Assembly (NCBI GenBank): GCA_016721845.1
Contig: JADKHK010000013.1
Coordinates: 1,222,501 to 1,286,500 of the forward strand
DNA from: Lysobacterales bacterium
GTDB taxonomy: Bacteria; Pseudomonadota; Gammaproteobacteria; Xanthomonadales; Ahniellaceae
Reading direction: 5' to 3'
DNA: 64,000 nucleotides
The notes beneath the pieces were generated by a model, which saw only the letters and a list, made by a program, of their open reading frames with translations, did not search any database and was not told where the DNA came from. Positions 26,121 to 33,915 of this stretch are shown here, piece after piece; the first letter of the stretch is position 1; each line of letters starts with the position of its first letter. Position numbers and translations under genes: made by a program.

Positions 26121-26186
26121 TTTTTCCCTCGCCCCGCACAGCGGGGAGAGGGTGGCGCGCAGCGCCGGGTGAGGGGTAAGTGAGAG
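26121..26186. repeat. Palindromic repeat, left flank of the DUF559 gene
   Basis: This element has a hairpin CCCTCGCCCCGC / GCGGGGAGAGGG around 26126-26152. It then has TGGCGCGCAGCGCC and the end GGGTGAGGGGTAAGTGAGAG, which points at the DUF559 gene. Its reverse complement aligns with the right flank at 26508-26570, including the shared GGGGTAAGTGA end. The GTG start codon of the DUF559 gene (26180) lies inside it. Confidence 0.82.
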
Positions 26187-26551
26187 GCAAGCAAGATCAC
26201 CAATACGAACGACAATTGCGCTCCGGTCAAACGGAAGCCGAAACGCGCCTCTGGCACCGATTGCGCTCAGGGCGACTGTCCGGGTGGAAATTCCGCAGGC
26301 AACACCGCATCGGCCCATACATCGTCGATTTCGTCTGCCTCGCACACGCACTCGTCGTTGAACTCGACGGAAGTCAGCATCTGGAGGCAGCTGACTACGA
26401 CACTGCACGAACCCTCTACCTCGAATCGGCCGGTTACCGCGTACTGCGATTCTGGAATGACGATGCTTTGGCGCGAATGGATGTGGTTCTTGAAGCCATT
26501 GCGCATACTTCACTTACCCCCCGTCCGCCTTCGGCACCTTCTCCCCGTTAG
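26180..26551 (+). CDS. DUF559 endonuclease-like protein bracketed by inverted repeats
   Basis: This 123-residue protein starts with a GTG inside the left repeat. It matches the DUF559 (Vsr-related PD-(D/E)XK) fold: RQLRSGQTEAETRLWHRLRS, GWKFRRQHRIGPYIVDFVC with the active-site Asp, LVVELDGSQH with Glu and Asp, and GYRVLRFWNDDAL. All expected catalytic residues are present, so it is likely an active nuclease. The last ~16 residues (SLTPRPPSAPSPR) are encoded by the right repeat. It interrupts imuB-dnaE2, which normally adjoin. Its role is unknown; a mobile repeat nuclease or a repair endonuclease are possible. Confidence 0.85.
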   Translation: MRGKQDHQYERQLRSGQTEAETRLWHRLRSGRLSGWKFRRQHRIGPYIVDFVCLAHALVVELDGSQHLEAADYDTARTLYLESAGYRVLRFWNDDALARMDVVLEAIAHTSLTPRPPSAPSPR

Positions 26552-26570
26552 CACGGGGAGAAGGAAGAGA
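26508..26570. repeat. Palindromic repeat, right flank of the DUF559 gene
   Basis: It begins CTTCACTTACCCC on the plus strand, facing the DUF559 gene, and contains the hairpin CTTCTCCCCG / CGGGGAGAAG around 26539-26564. It is the inverted counterpart of the repeat at 26121-26186 and is similar in the same orientation to the left half of the insert in lexA. The DUF559 stop codon lies within it, and the dnaE2 start lies 15 bases after it. Confidence 0.82.
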
Positions 26571-26584
26571 TCAGAGCATGCGTC

Positions 26585-29500
26585 GTGTCCAGTGCTGCGT
26601 CCTACGCCGAACTGCATTGCCTGTCGAACTTCACGTTCCTGCGTGGGGCGTCGAGTGCGCTCGAACTGTTCCAGCGCGCGAAGCAACTCGGTTACGCCGC
26701 ACTCGCGATCACCGATGAGTGTTCGCTCGCCGGCATCGTGCGGGCGCATGAAGCCGCGGAGAAGACCGGCCTAAAGCTGATCGTCGGCGCCGAATTCACG
26801 CTGGTCGACGGCACGCGCCTGGTGCTGCTCTGCATCGACCATGGCGGCTACACGAATCTCTGCCGCATCATCACCCAGGGTCGGCGCGCATCCGAAAAAG
26901 GCACGTATCGACTGACGCGCGAGGATGTCGCCGGGCGTGGCGACGGGTTGGCCGCGTTGTGGTTGCCGCATCTGACGACAGCCGATGACGACGCTATCCG
27001 CTGGGCCCGTTCCGTCTTCCCCGAGCGCGTCCATCTCGCCGTCGAACTGCATCGCGGCGCGCAGGACGCGGAACGGCTGGCGGCCCTGCTCGCGCTCGCC
27101 GACACCCATCACCTGATGCCGGTGGCCTGCGGCGACGTGCACATGCACGTGCGCGCGCGACGCGCACTGCAGGACACGCTGACCGCAATCCGCCTGAACA
27201 CCACGGTCGCCGACGCCGGACATGCGCTGCATCCGAACGGCGAACGCCATCTGCGTCGCATCGAGGACCTGGCCGAGATTTATCCACGCGCCCTGCTCGA
27301 GGCCAGCCTGCGTATCGCCGGGCAGTGCCCGTTCACGCTGAAGGATCTGAACTACCAGTACCCGCGCGAACTGGTGCCGGAAGGCCTGACACCGGCACAG
27401 CATCTGCGCGCCCTGACCGAAGCCGGCGCGCGTCGTCGCTGGGAAGAAGGCGTACCGCCGCACGTGCGCGAACTGATCGAGAAGGAACTGGCGTTGATCG
27501 CCGACCGGGAATACGAGTCCTTCTTCCTGACTGTTGAAGACATCGTGCGTTTCGCGCGCAGCCGCAACATTCTCTGCCAGGGCCGCGGTTCGTCGGCGAA
27601 TTCGGTGGTGTGTTTCTGCCTCGGCATCACCGCGGTCGATCCGGCGCGCATGAACGTGCTGTTCGAACGCTTCCTCTCCAGCGCGCGTGGCCAACCGCCG
27701 GACATCGATGTCGACTTCGAACACGAACGCCGCGAAGAGGTCATCCAGTACATCTATGGCAAGTATGGCCGCGACCGCACCGCGCTCGCCGCCACCGTGA
27801 TCCGCTACCGCACCCGCAGCGCGATCCGCGATGTCGGGCGCGCACTCGGCCTGCCGCTCGATACCGTCGACCACTTCAGCAACATCATCGGCGGCTGGGA
27901 TTCACACAGGGTGCTGGAACAACGCCTGCGCGAACATGGCTACGACCCGGAAGCCCCGATCCTGCGCAAGACCCTGCACCTGGTGCGGCAACTGCGAGGC
28001 TTTCCGCGGCATCTGTCGCAGCACGTCGGCGGTTTCGTGATCTCCGAACATCCGCTGGCGGCGCTGGTACCGATCGAGAACGCGGCCATGCCCGAGCGCA
28101 CCATCATCCAGTGGGACAAGGACGATCTCGAGGCGATGCGCCTGCTCAAGGTCGACGTGCTCGCACTCGGCATGCTCAGCTGCATCCGCCGCTGCCTCGA
28201 CCTGCTGCGCGTGCATCGCGGCCGCAACTACACGCTGGCGACGATTCCGGCCGAGGATCCGGAAACCTACGCGATGATCCAGCGCGCCGACACCCTCGGC
28301 GTGTTCCAGATCGAATCGCGGGCGCAGATGAGCATGCTGCCGCGTTTGAAGCCCCGGAACTTCTACGATCTCGTCATCGAAGTCGCGATCGTGCGTCCGG
28401 GTCCGATCCAGGGCGGCATGGTCCATCCCTACCTGCGCCGTCGCACCGGCGAAGAACCCGTCACCTACGAACTCGATGAACTCAAGCCCGTGCTCGAACG
28501 CACGCTCGGTATTCCGTTGTTCCAGGAACAGGTGATGCAGTTGTCGATGGTTGCAGCGAAGTTCACCGCCACCGAGGCAGACGAACTGCGCCGCTCGATG
28601 GCGGCCTGGAAACGTCATGGCGGCCTCGAACACTTGCGCGAGAAACTGCTTGGCCGCATGCGCGCGCGGGGCTACAGCGAAGACTTCTGCAATCGCATCT
28701 TCGAACAGATCAAGGGCTTCGGCGACTACGGCTTTCCGGAATCACACGCGGCCAGTTTCGCCATCCTCGCGTACGCGTCGAGCTGGCTGAAATGCCACGA
28801 ACCCGCGGCCTTCGCCTGCGCCCTGCTGAACTCGCTGCCGATGGGTTTCTACGCACCGGCGCAGATCGTGCAGGACGTGCAACGCCACGGCGTCGAGGTG
28901 CGGGCGGTCGACGTGATGCATAGCGATTGGGACTGCACGCTGGAGGCCGAGGCGCTACGTCTCGGCCTGCGCCAGATCGATGGCCTGCCCAGGGATTGCG
29001 CCGAGCGCCTCATGGCCGCGCGTCGTGAGCAGCCGTTCGCGGACGTGCGCGACCTGGTCGAACGCGCTGCGCTCAATCGTTTCGAACAGGCGCGCCTGGC
29101 CGATGCCGACGCGTTGCGCAGCCTGTCCGGCGACCGCCATCGCGCGCGCTGGGATGTCGAAGCATTGGCCGCACCAACCGCGGTGTTCGGTCAGGCGCGC
29201 ATTGCCGAAGAAGCGGTGCGCCTGACCCAGCCCAGCCTGTTCGACGACGTCGCCGCCGACTACGCCCGCGTCGGGTTGTCGCTGAAGGCGCATCCGCTGT
29301 CGCTGGTGCGCCAGCCCTTGCGCGCACGTCGCGTGTTGTCCGCGGCCGATGTCGCGCAACGCCCGCACGATGCGCGCGTGCGTGTTGCCGGCCTCGTCAC
29401 CGTGCGGCAACGCCCGGGCACGGCGAGCGGCGTCACCTTCGTCACCCTCGAAGATGAAACCGGCATCGTCAATCTGGTGATCTGGCTGCGCCTCGCCGAG

Positions 29501-29653
29501 GCACAGCGCCGCGTGCTGCTCGAATCACGCCTGCTCGCCGTCGACGGCCGCGTTCAGCGCGCGAACGGCGTGCAACACGTCATCGCCGAACGCCTGCACA
29601 ACTACACCGCCCTGCTCGGCGATCTCGCCACGCGTTCGCGGGATTTCCACTGA
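26585..29653 (+). CDS. dnaE2: DnaE2 (ImuC) error-prone DNA polymerase III alpha subunit
   Basis: DnaE2 is the catalytic polymerase of the ImuA-ImuB mutasome that copies past lesions. The 1022-residue protein starts at a GTG at 26585 (SSAASYAELHCLSNFTFLRG). It has the PHP domain (residues ~1-200), the C-family palm with catalytic acids in GQPPDIDVDFEHERREEVIQ, the KGFGDYGFPESHAASFA segment, and a C-terminal OB fold (VRVAGLVTVRQRPGTASGVTF). No Shine-Dalgarno lies at the usual distance; a purine-rich GGAGAAGGAAGAG sits 16-28 bases upstream in the repeat. The stop directly abuts the stop of the convergent methyltransferase gene. Confidence 0.96.
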   Translation: MSSAASYAELHCLSNFTFLRGASSALELFQRAKQLGYAALAITDECSLAGIVRAHEAAEKTGLKLIVGAEFTLVDGTRLVLLCIDHGGYTNLCRIITQGRRASEKGTYRLTREDVAGRGDGLAALWLPHLTTADDDAIRWARSVFPERVHLAVELHRGAQDAERLAALLALADTHHLMPVACGDVHMHVRARRALQDTLTAIRLNTTVADAGHALHPNGERHLRRIEDLAEIYPRALLEASLRIAGQCPFTLKDLNYQYPRELVPEGLTPAQHLRALTEAGARRRWEEGVPPHVRELIEKELALIADREYESFFLTVEDIVRFARSRNILCQGRGSSANSVVCFCLGITAVDPARMNVLFERFLSSARGQPPDIDVDFEHERREEVIQYIYGKYGRDRTALAATVIRYRTRSAIRDVGRALGLPLDTVDHFSNIIGGWDSHRVLEQRLREHGYDPEAPILRKTLHLVRQLRGFPRHLSQHVGGFVISEHPLAALVPIENAAMPERTIIQWDKDDLEAMRLLKVDVLALGMLSCIRRCLDLLRVHRGRNYTLATIPAEDPETYAMIQRADTLGVFQIESRAQMSMLPRLKPRNFYDLVIEVAIVRPGPIQGGMVHPYLRRRTGEEPVTYELDELKPVLERTLGIPLFQEQVMQLSMVAAKFTATEADELRRSMAAWKRHGGLEHLREKLLGRMRARGYSEDFCNRIFEQIKGFGDYGFPESHAASFAILAYASSWLKCHEPAAFACALLNSLPMGFYAPAQIVQDVQRHGVEVRAVDVMHSDWDCTLEAEALRLGLRQIDGLPRDCAERLMAARREQPFADVRDLVERAALNRFEQARLADADALRSLSGDRHRARWDVEALAAPTAVFGQARIAEEAVRLTQPSLFDDVAADYARVGLSLKAHPLSLVRQPLRARRVLSAADVAQRPHDARVRVAGLVTVRQRPGTASGVTFVTLEDETGIVNLVIWLRLAEAQRRVLLESRLLAVDGRVQRANGVQHVIAERLHNYTALLGDLATRSRDFH

Positions 29654-30307
29654 TCAGCCGCGCCGGTAATGCAGCAGGCGGCCGCGAAAGGGCGGGCGGT
29701 CATCGGCATCGAAGCGCGACCGGGTTTCTTCCACGCCGAACCCCTGCAGGGCGAGGGCACGGGTCAGGCTGCCGCTGTTGCCGCGACCGGGATCGGTGAT
29801 GACGATTTCGGACTTGCGCTGGGCGTGGCGTTCGCACAGCGCGGCCAGCAGCGCGGCATGGTCGCGCTCGTACAACACGTCACTGGCGATGATCAGTTCG
29901 AAGCGGCCAAGTCCGTCATCCGGCACTGCCCATTCCAGGTCATGGAAATGCGGAATGCCCAGGTCATTGAGGCCGGCGTTGTGCCACAGGAACAGTTCGG
30001 CCAGCGGATGATGATCGGAGGCGGTCACATCGGCACCACGACGCATCAGCACGAGGCTGGCCAGACCGAGACCACAGCCAAGTTCGAGAATGCGCTTGCC
30101 GGTGATATCGAATTCCGCCATCGCTTCGGCCAACAACCGACCCGATGGCCAGATCTCGCCGAACAGACTCCAGTTCGCCGACGAGATGCCTGCCTTTGCA
30201 GCGCGCCCGAACGGGTCGGCGAACTGCTGGCGGTCGCTGAGCGAACGGATGCGGTAATCATGGCCACCCACGGGCACGGTGGTCACGCGGGTGCTGTAGC
30301 CCGACAT
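29654..30307 (-). CDS. Class I SAM-dependent methyltransferase (METTL21/nicotinamide N-methyltransferase-like)
   Basis: This 217-residue protein starts at the ATG at 30307 (MSGYSTRVTTVPVGGHDYRI), with AAGGA seven bases upstream. Motif I is ILELGCGLGLASLVL near residue 83, followed by ADVTASDHHPLAELFL and FELIIASDVLYERDHAALLA. The FGEIWPSGRLLAEAM segment before motif I resembles protein-lysine methyltransferases of the METTL21 type. The substrate is unknown. It is convergent with dnaE2 with no spacer and stands alone. Confidence 0.85.
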   Translation of the reverse strand: MSGYSTRVTTVPVGGHDYRIRSLSDRQQFADPFGRAAKAGISSANWSLFGEIWPSGRLLAEAMAEFDITGKRILELGCGLGLASLVLMRRGADVTASDHHPLAELFLWHNAGLNDLGIPHFHDLEWAVPDDGLGRFELIIASDVLYERDHAALLAALCERHAQRKSEIVITDPGRGNSGSLTRALALQGFGVEETRSRFDADDRPPFRGRLLHYRRG

Positions 30308-30511
30308 GATCGATCCTTGACGAAAACAGGTCACGACACCGACGTGACGGACGCACTGCGCAACAACGACTCCGTGCAGCGCAGGAAGATCCTTGGCGCG
30401 GGTTGATCATAGCGTGGAAGCGGCCGGCCGCCGGGACGCCCGTCGATCGTCGCCACGCGTTCGCGACGACTCGGTCAGAATGCGCACTTCCGAAAACGAC
30501 GAGACCGATCC

Positions 30512-31444
30512 GTGACTTCGACGCAACGCGCCCGCACCGGCTTCTGGCTCGCGCTGATCGCTGCTGTGCTGTTTTCCGGCAAGGCCATCGTCGCGAAGTT
30601 GATCTATCGGCACGGCGTCGATGCGACCACCGTATTGGCCTTGCGCATGCTGTTCTCGCTGCCGGTGTTTGCGGCTGTAGCGACCATCGAAACGCTGAAG
30701 GCGAACCGCAACCAGCCCGCGCTCGATGGCCGTACACGGGGCCGCATCGTGCTGCTCGGACTGCTCGGCTACTACCTGTCGAGCTTCCTGGATTTCTGGG
30801 GCCTCGAATTCATCAGCGCCTCGCTGGAGCGATTGATCCTGTTCCTGAATCCGACCCTGGTGCTGCTGATCGGCCTGCTGTTCCTGGGGAAGCCGGTGGC
30901 CCGTGCGCAATGGTTCGCGATGGGCGTGAGTTACGCGGGCATCGTGCTGGTGTTCGCCGAGAACCTGCGCGTCGACGGCACGCATGTCGCCTTCGGCGCG
31001 GCGCTGGTGTTCGGGGCGGCGCTGAGTTATGCGTTCTATCTGCTGCTGTCGGGGGAATTGCTGAAGCGCATCGGCAGCTTGCGCCTGGTGGCGTATGCGA
31101 TGTGCGTGTCGACCGTGGCCTGCCTCGTGCATTTCGCGATCACCCGCGACGCCAGCGACCTGGTGCAGCCGCGCGCGGTCTATCTGCTGTCGGTGATCAA
31201 TGCGCTGTTCTGCACCGTGGTGCCGGTCTACTTCACGATGTTCGCGATCGACCGCATCGGCCCGGCCGCGACCTCGCAGACCGCCATGGTCGGCCCGGTG
31301 TCGCTGCTGTTCCTCGGCTGGTGGATCCTCGGCGAAGCGATCACGCCGATCCAGATTGCCGGCACCGCAGTGGTGATCGCCGGCATCTGGATGCTCGCGC
31401 GTCACAACGCCGCGGCCGCGAAGCGCGTCGATCCGGTCGAATGA
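30512..31444 (+). CDS. EamA/DMT-family transporter
   Basis: This 310-residue membrane protein starts with a GTG at 30512 (TSTQRARTGFWLALIAAVLF). It has ten predicted helices in two EamA repeats. The first contains FSGKAIVAKLIYRHGVDATT and LDFWGLEFISASLERLILFL. The second contains YFTMFAIDRIGPAATSQTAM and WWILGEAITPIQIAGTAVVI. Such proteins export amino acids or other metabolites. The substrate cannot be told from sequence. A hairpin at 31454-31473 follows. Confidence 0.88.
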   Translation: MTSTQRARTGFWLALIAAVLFSGKAIVAKLIYRHGVDATTVLALRMLFSLPVFAAVATIETLKANRNQPALDGRTRGRIVLLGLLGYYLSSFLDFWGLEFISASLERLILFLNPTLVLLIGLLFLGKPVARAQWFAMGVSYAGIVLVFAENLRVDGTHVAFGAALVFGAALSYAFYLLLSGELLKRIGSLRLVAYAMCVSTVACLVHFAITRDASDLVQPRAVYLLSVINALFCTVVPVYFTMFAIDRIGPAATSQTAMVGPVSLLFLGWWILGEAITPIQIAGTAVVIAGIWMLARHNAAAAKRVDPVE

Positions 31445-31453
31445 CACGAAACG

Positions 31454-31473
31454 GGAGCGGCATGCACCGCTCC
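31454..31473. terminator. Hairpin between the EamA and DUF937 genes
   Basis: A perfect 7-bp stem GGAGCGG / CCGCTCC with a 6-base loop lies in the 39 bp between two convergent genes. It has no long T run, but its position fits a bidirectional terminator. Confidence 0.6.
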
Positions 31474-31483
31474 TAGGGGCACC

Positions 31484-32080
31484 TCAACGCATCGACTTCT
31501 GCACCATGCCGAGAATGTCGTCGAAAGGATTGCCGTCACCATCGAGGTCGAGCATCGACCCCAAGCCTCCGGCACCGCCACTGGGTGTGCCTTGAGCCGG
31601 CTGGCCGCCGCCGAGAAGACCGCCCAGCAATCCGCCCAGCCCCCCTAGCCCACCACCGGAAGGCGCCGCACCGCCCGAATGCTGCTTGGCCATCACGCCA
31701 GTGACCAACATCGCCAGCATCGGCAGCATCTTCTTCAGCAACTCAGGGCTCAGGCCGGATTGCTCCGACGCACGCTGTGCCACGTTCCGACTCACGTCCT
31801 TGGAACCGAAAATCTGGCCAAGCACGTCATTGCCACGGTTCACCTGGGTCGGCTCGGGCGACAGCAGGTTGTCGAGCAATCCGCCGCCACCCAATTGGCC
31901 GAGCAGTCCACCCAGCGCGTCCATGCCCGAAGGCTGCGCGCCGGCCTGCCGCTTGAAGCCGCCGACGATGGCCGGCAACAAGGCCTGCGTCCCGGCTTTC
32001 ACCTGGGCGTCGCTGATGCCCAGTTCCTTGGCGATCGAAGCGAGGCCGCCGCTGGAAGCGAGCAAGTCCTGAATGTTCAT
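31484..32080 (-). CDS. DUF937 family protein
   Basis: This 198-residue protein starts at the ATG at 32080 (MNIQDLLASSGGLASIAKEL), preceded by GGAGGG. It has the DUF937 arrangement: repeated LGISDAQVKAGTQALLPAIV-type helices, a Gly/Leu-rich GGLLGQLGGGGLLDNLL, a second helical block QIFGSKDVSRNVAQRASEQS, then a glycine-rich C-terminus ending LDLDGDGNPFDDIL, which resembles a calcium-binding DxDGDGxPxDD loop. The function of the family is unknown. It follows the DUF3597 gene on the same strand by 25 bp. Confidence 0.85.
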   Translation of the reverse strand: MNIQDLLASSGGLASIAKELGISDAQVKAGTQALLPAIVGGFKRQAGAQPSGMDALGGLLGQLGGGGLLDNLLSPEPTQVNRGNDVLGQIFGSKDVSRNVAQRASEQSGLSPELLKKMLPMLAMLVTGVMAKQHSGGAAPSGGGLGGLGGLLGGLLGGGQPAQGTPSGGAGGLGSMLDLDGDGNPFDDILGMVQKSMR

Positions 32081-32105
32081 CGTGCATCCCTCCGCGTCAT
32101 GCCAG

Positions 32106-32543
32106 TCAATCGAGCAAATCGGTCGGCACATTGCCGCCATTCGCGGCGAGGCGCGCCAGCACAGTCTTGTGCAGCCACACGTTCATTTTCGCGGAATCAG
32201 ACATCAATTCGTCCGCGCACCCCAGCTCCTTGGCGAGTTCCTTGCGTGCGCCCAGGCTGCTGTCGATGTCGAGCAGCTTCAGCAGGTCGACGATCGAGGT
32301 GCGCCAGTTCAGTTTTTGTGCGCTTTTCGCCGCGCGCGCTTCGAGTTGCGCGACCACGTCCACAACCGCGATCGGCTTTGGCACCTCGACCTTCACTGTC
32401 GGCGCATCGGCCGCCTTCGCTGGTGCCGTCGCCTTTGGCGGTTCGACGAAGATCGGCTCCAGATCGACCTTCCTGGGCTCGGGTGCGGCGGCCTTGGCAC
32501 TGCCGAAGCCGAGCGTGTCGAGAATCTTGTCGAAAAATCCCAT
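32106..32543 (-). CDS. DUF3597 family protein
   Basis: This 145-residue protein has an N-terminal MGFFDKILDTLGFG and an Ala/Pro/Lys-rich linker to about residue 60. The compact DUF3597 domain then contains VDVVAQLEARAAKSAQKLNW, RTSIVDLLKLLDIDSSLGAR, KELAKELGC and MNVWLHKTVLARLAANGGNV. The domain is found with LysM or alone and lacks a proven function. It precedes the DUF937 gene by 25 bp, so the two are likely one operon. Confidence 0.87.
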   Translation of the reverse strand: MGFFDKILDTLGFGSAKAAAPEPRKVDLEPIFVEPPKATAPAKAADAPTVKVEVPKPIAVVDVVAQLEARAAKSAQKLNWRTSIVDLLKLLDIDSSLGARKELAKELGCADELMSDSAKMNVWLHKTVLARLAANGGNVPTDLLD

Positions 32544-32658
32544 GGCAACCTCCTGGACGAATCAACCGCCGTCGGCGCGATGCGCCGGGCGTCCCGCGCG
32601 GTGCGGAGTCCTGCTTATAGCACCAGCACTTCGATGCGAGATACTGCGACTGCTGACC

Positions 32659-33762
32659 CTATGGCAATCGCAAGCGCAAACGCACATGGCGCAGGTTGCG
32701 CCGCTCGCTCGGCACATCGTCGAGTACGGCGATGTCGGCGAACATGGTCGTGTTCAGGTGCAGGCGCTTGAGGATCATCTCGGTGGATTCGCCGCCGAGC
32801 ACGTCCAGCGTCGCGACATAGGCGCCATCGTCTTGTTCGACCCTGGCGACGCTGACCATCGGATGCTGCATGCGCTCGATTTCCTGCTGCACGCGCATCA
32901 CGCTGGGGCGCCAGGTCGGCTTCGATCCATCGTCCGCGGTGCCGAACAGGAACTGCATGCTGTAGCCGTTGTTCGACCAGATCGGCGCACGCTTCACGTC
33001 ATAGGCGATGCCGGCGTCGCGCAAGCGATCTTCGAAGGCGCGCACGTCGTCGGAGTTCGATGCATTCAAGCTGGCCAGTACGCGATCGCCGCTGTCCTTG
33101 AGTCCACCGAGATTGACGCCGCCGAGCACCGATGGCGTGAGTATCCGGCGCATCGCCTGCACCGGTTCGGATTCGGGAACCGGCACGTATTCGACCGGCT
33201 TCGGTTCGCTGATGTGCGGCCAGCGAATGCCGCCGCCCAGGGTCTGCGCGGTGCCGAACTTGGGAATGCTGATGCGCGCCGAGTCATAGCTGTAGATCGT
33301 CGTGCGCTCGCGGCCATGGAACGACGTGGCCAGCCCGAGCCCCAGTCCCGATCGGGACAAGGACAGGGTCGACTGCCCCTCCAACCAGCCCTGTTCCGTC
33401 TGACGACTCGCGCTGGCCTTGCCCTTCAGCACGATGGCAGCGCCTGCGCATTCATAGTCGGCACCGCGCGTCAGCGTGCGCGTCGGCTGGGTCGACATCG
33501 GACTGCTCTTGCCGCTCTTGATCCAGAACTGCAGCGCCATGTCGGTGCGCCCGGTGATCTTCACTTCGCTGTCCTGGAAGCCCGCCATCTGCAACCCGAG
33601 CACCTGCAGCGCATCGCCGAGCACCGGCCCGAAGCCGTCGACGCGGTAATGGCCGACCAGGTCGGGACAGTCCTGCGCCGCAGTCGCCATCGCGCTTGAA
33701 CTCAGCGCCATCGCGACCGCTACGACCGCCACGCGCCACCCATTCACCGACCGCTTGCGCAT
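32659..33762 (-). CDS. Secreted protein of unknown function
   Basis: This 367-residue protein has a signal peptide (GWRVAVVAVAMALSSSAMAT, cleavage near residue 29) and a Cys shortly after maturation (AQDCPDLVGHYRV). The mature part has alternating polar and beta-rich stretches. The second half (about 210-350) contains two short repeated motifs, SDDVRAFEDRLRDAGIAYDV and STEMILKRLHLNTTMFADIA. No catalytic motif is recognised. It is not tightly linked to either neighbour. Periplasmic or outer-membrane-associated location is inferred from the signal peptide. Confidence 0.72.
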   Translation of the reverse strand: MRKRSVNGWRVAVVAVAMALSSSAMATAAQDCPDLVGHYRVDGFGPVLGDALQVLGLQMAGFQDSEVKITGRTDMALQFWIKSGKSSPMSTQPTRTLTRGADYECAGAAIVLKGKASASRQTEQGWLEGQSTLSLSRSGLGLGLATSFHGRERTTIYSYDSARISIPKFGTAQTLGGGIRWPHISEPKPVEYVPVPESEPVQAMRRILTPSVLGGVNLGGLKDSGDRVLASLNASNSDDVRAFEDRLRDAGIAYDVKRAPIWSNNGYSMQFLFGTADDGSKPTWRPSVMRVQQEIERMQHPMVSVARVEQDDGAYVATLDVLGGESTEMILKRLHLNTTMFADIAVLDDVPSERRNLRHVRLRLRLP

Positions 33763-33915
33763 TCCGTTGCTCCCACCGATTCGACGTCGCCGGAAGCCTA
33801 GGATGCGCCACGGTCACCGACAAGCCGCGCTGCGTGCACGGGGCACGTCGGCTCAGGGCCTGCGACTCCAAGTATCACGCAGGATGGCCTGCGCGATGAT
33901 GAACCGTCGCCTCGA

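Noticed and set aside
26121..26186. The GC-rich hairpin after imuB as a simple operon terminator
   Set aside because: Related copies occur inside lexA and after DUF559, so it is a dispersed repeat; partial termination remains possible but is not its origin.
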